A stretch of 64,000 nucleotides of DNA from NCBI GenBank assembly GCA_958295955.1, contig OY282420.1, forward strand, positions 2,618,435 through 2,682,434, in the 5' to 3' direction. The notes below the pieces were generated by a model. The model did not search any database and was not told the DNA's origin. It saw only the letters and a list, made by a program, of their open reading frames with translations. The position numbers and the translations under genes are program-made. This stretch comes from an uncultured Bryobacterales bacterium (GTDB taxonomy: Bacteria > Acidobacteriota > Terriglobia > Bryobacterales > UBA6623). Of the stretch, positions 62,929 through 64,000 are shown in pieces. The number at the start of each line of letters is the position of its first letter. Within the stretch, counting starts at the first letter, position 1.

Positions 62929-63471
62929 TTAGCTGCGGAACGGCATGCCGAGCAGCTTGAGCAGTCGAAAGCCTTCCTGATCAGTGGTTGCAGTGGTAAT
63001 AAAGGTGATGTTCATACCCTTGATCTCATCGACCTTGGTGTAATCGATTTCCGGGAAAATCGCATGTTCGCGGATGCCTAGCGTATAGTTGCCGCGGCCG
63101 TCGAGCTTCGGCGAAACGCCGCTGAAGTCGCGCACGCGGGGCAGAGCCACCGCAAGCAGCCTGTCGATGAACTCCCACATGCGCGTCCCGCGGAGCGTGG
63201 TCGTGCAGCCGATCGCAACGCCCCCGCGCAGCTTGAAGGCGGCGATCGGTTTGCGCGCCTTGGTGACGACCGGCTTCTGCCCGGCAATCGACGCCAACTC
63301 GGCAACGGCGCTGTCGAGCAGCCGCGAATTGCCGATCGCCTTGCCCATGCCCATGTTCAGCTTGACCGCGGCGATGCGGGGAACCGCCATCGGCGACTTG
63401 TAGGCGAACTCCTGCAGCAAACCCGGAGCGACTTCGTTGCGATACTTTTCTTGCAGCCGCGGCGTCGTCAT
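62929..63471 (-). CDS. rplE: 50S ribosomal protein L5
   Basis: 180 residues: [40 protein letters not shown] and [20 protein letters not shown]. Overlaps the rplX end by four bases. Confidence 0.98.
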   Translation of the reverse strand: MTTPRLQEKYRNEVAPGLLQEFAYKSPMAVPRIAAVKLNMGMGKAIGNSRLLDSAVAELASIAGQKPVVTKARKPIAAFKLRGGVAIGCTTTLRGTRMWEFIDRLLAVALPRVRDFSGVSPKLDGRGNYTLGIREHAIFPEIDYTKVDEIKGMNITFITTATTDQEGFRLLKLLGMPFRS

Positions 63472-63704
63472 GATTCAGTCACCAGCTTGACGTTCGAGAG
63501 ATCCATCGCCGATTCTCTTTCGGCAATGCCGCCCTTGACCTGTTTTTGGGGATTCGGACGGACGTGCTTCTTGACCATGCTGCAGCCTTCGACCAAAACT
63601 TTTCCATGCTTGCGGTCGACCCGCAGCACGCGCCCGCGCTTGCCCTTGCTGCGCCCGGCAATCACCAGGACCGTGTCGTTCTTCTTGATCTGCGTCTTGG
63701 ACAT
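63468..63704 (-). CDS. rplX: 50S ribosomal protein L24
   Basis: 78 residues: [20 protein letters not shown], a KOW motif, and [20 protein letters not shown]. Lies 8 bases after rplN. Confidence 0.97.
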   Translation of the reverse strand: MSKTQIKKNDTVLVIAGRSKGKRGRVLRVDRKHGKVLVEGCSMVKKHVRPNPQKQVKGGIAERESAMDLSNVKLVTES

Positions 63705-63712
63705 TTCGATGC

Positions 63713-64000
63713 TTAGAGAACCTCCGGAGCGAGCGAGACGATTTTCATGAAGCGCTTGTCGCGAAGCTCGCGGGCAACCGGCCCGAACACGCGCGTGCCG
63801 ACCGGCTCGCCGAGCTCGTCCACCAGCACCGCGGCGTTTTGATCGAAGCGGATGTAGCTGCCGTCTTTGCGGCGGGTTTCCTTGCGCATGCGCACGATTA
63901 CGGCGCGGACAACCGAACCTTTCTTCACGTTCGAATCCGGCGCCGCTTCCTTCACCGAAGCCATGACGATGTCGCCCAAACCGGCTTTCTTTCCGGTCGA
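63713..64000 (-). CDS. rplN: 50S ribosomal protein L14, C-terminal part (5' end outside window)
   Basis: The frame is open to the window edge and reads [20 protein letters not shown], then [20 protein letters not shown] and [20 protein letters not shown]. About 95 of the usual 122 residues are present; the N-terminus lies beyond 64000. Confidence 0.96.
   Translation of the reverse strand, partial: STGKKAGLGDIVMASVKEAAPDSNVKKGSVVRAVIVRMRKETRRKDGSYIRFDQNAAVLVDELGEPVGTRVFGPVARELRDKRFMKIVSLAPEVL

Overview
This window is about 64 kb of high-G+C bacterial chromosome. It most likely comes from an Acidobacteriota of the Bryobacterales/Solibacter type. Two protein families point there: a VWFA-related protein of the acidobacterial TIGR03436 type (21778-22797) and a TIGR03437-type 'Solibacter' domain (in 38890-40989). 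Supporting signs are a bacillithiol glycosyltransferase (bshA), many secreted sulfatases with Tat or lipoprotein signals, and a complete spc/alpha ribosomal block. I recognise no phage genes, insertion sequences, CRISPR arrays or rRNA. There are two tRNA genes: Arg-TCT and an initiator-type Met-CAT.

Layout. 1-1346: a CaiB-type CoA-transferase that lacks its middle, followed by the N-terminus of a biotin carboxylase. 1452-7298: sulfatase, large Tat-exported PhoD-like phosphatase and lipoprotein arylsulfotransferase. 7456-9916: small coiled-coil membrane protein, DedA-like protein, and an ECF sigma / anti-sigma / UPF0145 operon. 9889-15195: bshA, two sulfatases and a serine hydrolase. 15329-18024: a possible frameshifted gene remnant, thiG, a small YHS-like membrane protein and a TPR protein. 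18344-22797: a 1136-residue secreted protein of unknown function followed by the VWFA protein. 22862-31280: CCA-adding enzyme, TIM-barrel epimerase, TauD-type dioxygenase, VanZ-like protein, tannase-type esterase, PfkB kinase, an exported unknown and an MFS exporter. 31409-37618: MaoC hydratase, a propeller/PHP fusion (DUF3604), a DUF4097 repeat protein, recO and an exported unknown. 37638-42502: tRNA-Arg, Fic AMPylase, a TIGR03437/cytochrome c/copper monooxygenase fusion, tRNA-fMet and a Gfo/Idh oxidoreductase. 42609-53453: sulfatase, VTT-domain protein, a secreted surface-like protein with its own promoter and a very strong terminator, a TPP enzyme with a penta-haem cytochrome, an nfeD/slipin pair, a xylose isomerase and a fifth sulfatase. 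53494-64000 (all minus strand): the distal spc and alpha operons, running rplN-rplX-rplE-rpsN-rpsH-rplF-rplR-rpsE-rpmD-rplO-secY-map-rpmJ-rpsM-rpsK-rpsD-rpoA-rplQ and ending in a PpiC-type chaperone.

How the genes fit together. Five sulfatases, an arylsulfotransferase, a PhoD-like phosphatase, a tannase-type esterase, two TIM-barrel sugar enzymes (one a xylose isomerase), a sugar kinase and an exported Gfo/Idh enzyme suggest a life on sulfated and esterified plant or algal polymers (inference). The genes are not one polysaccharide-utilisation locus: no SusC/SusD pair and no classical glycoside hydrolases are visible.

The most general signal is at gene starts. At least fourteen separately transcribed genes have a TAnnnT -10 box whose last T lies only 6-9 bases before the start codon, usually without a Shine-Dalgarno sequence. 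The ribosomal genes and several others use ordinary Shine-Dalgarno sites instead. This suggests extensive leaderless transcription.
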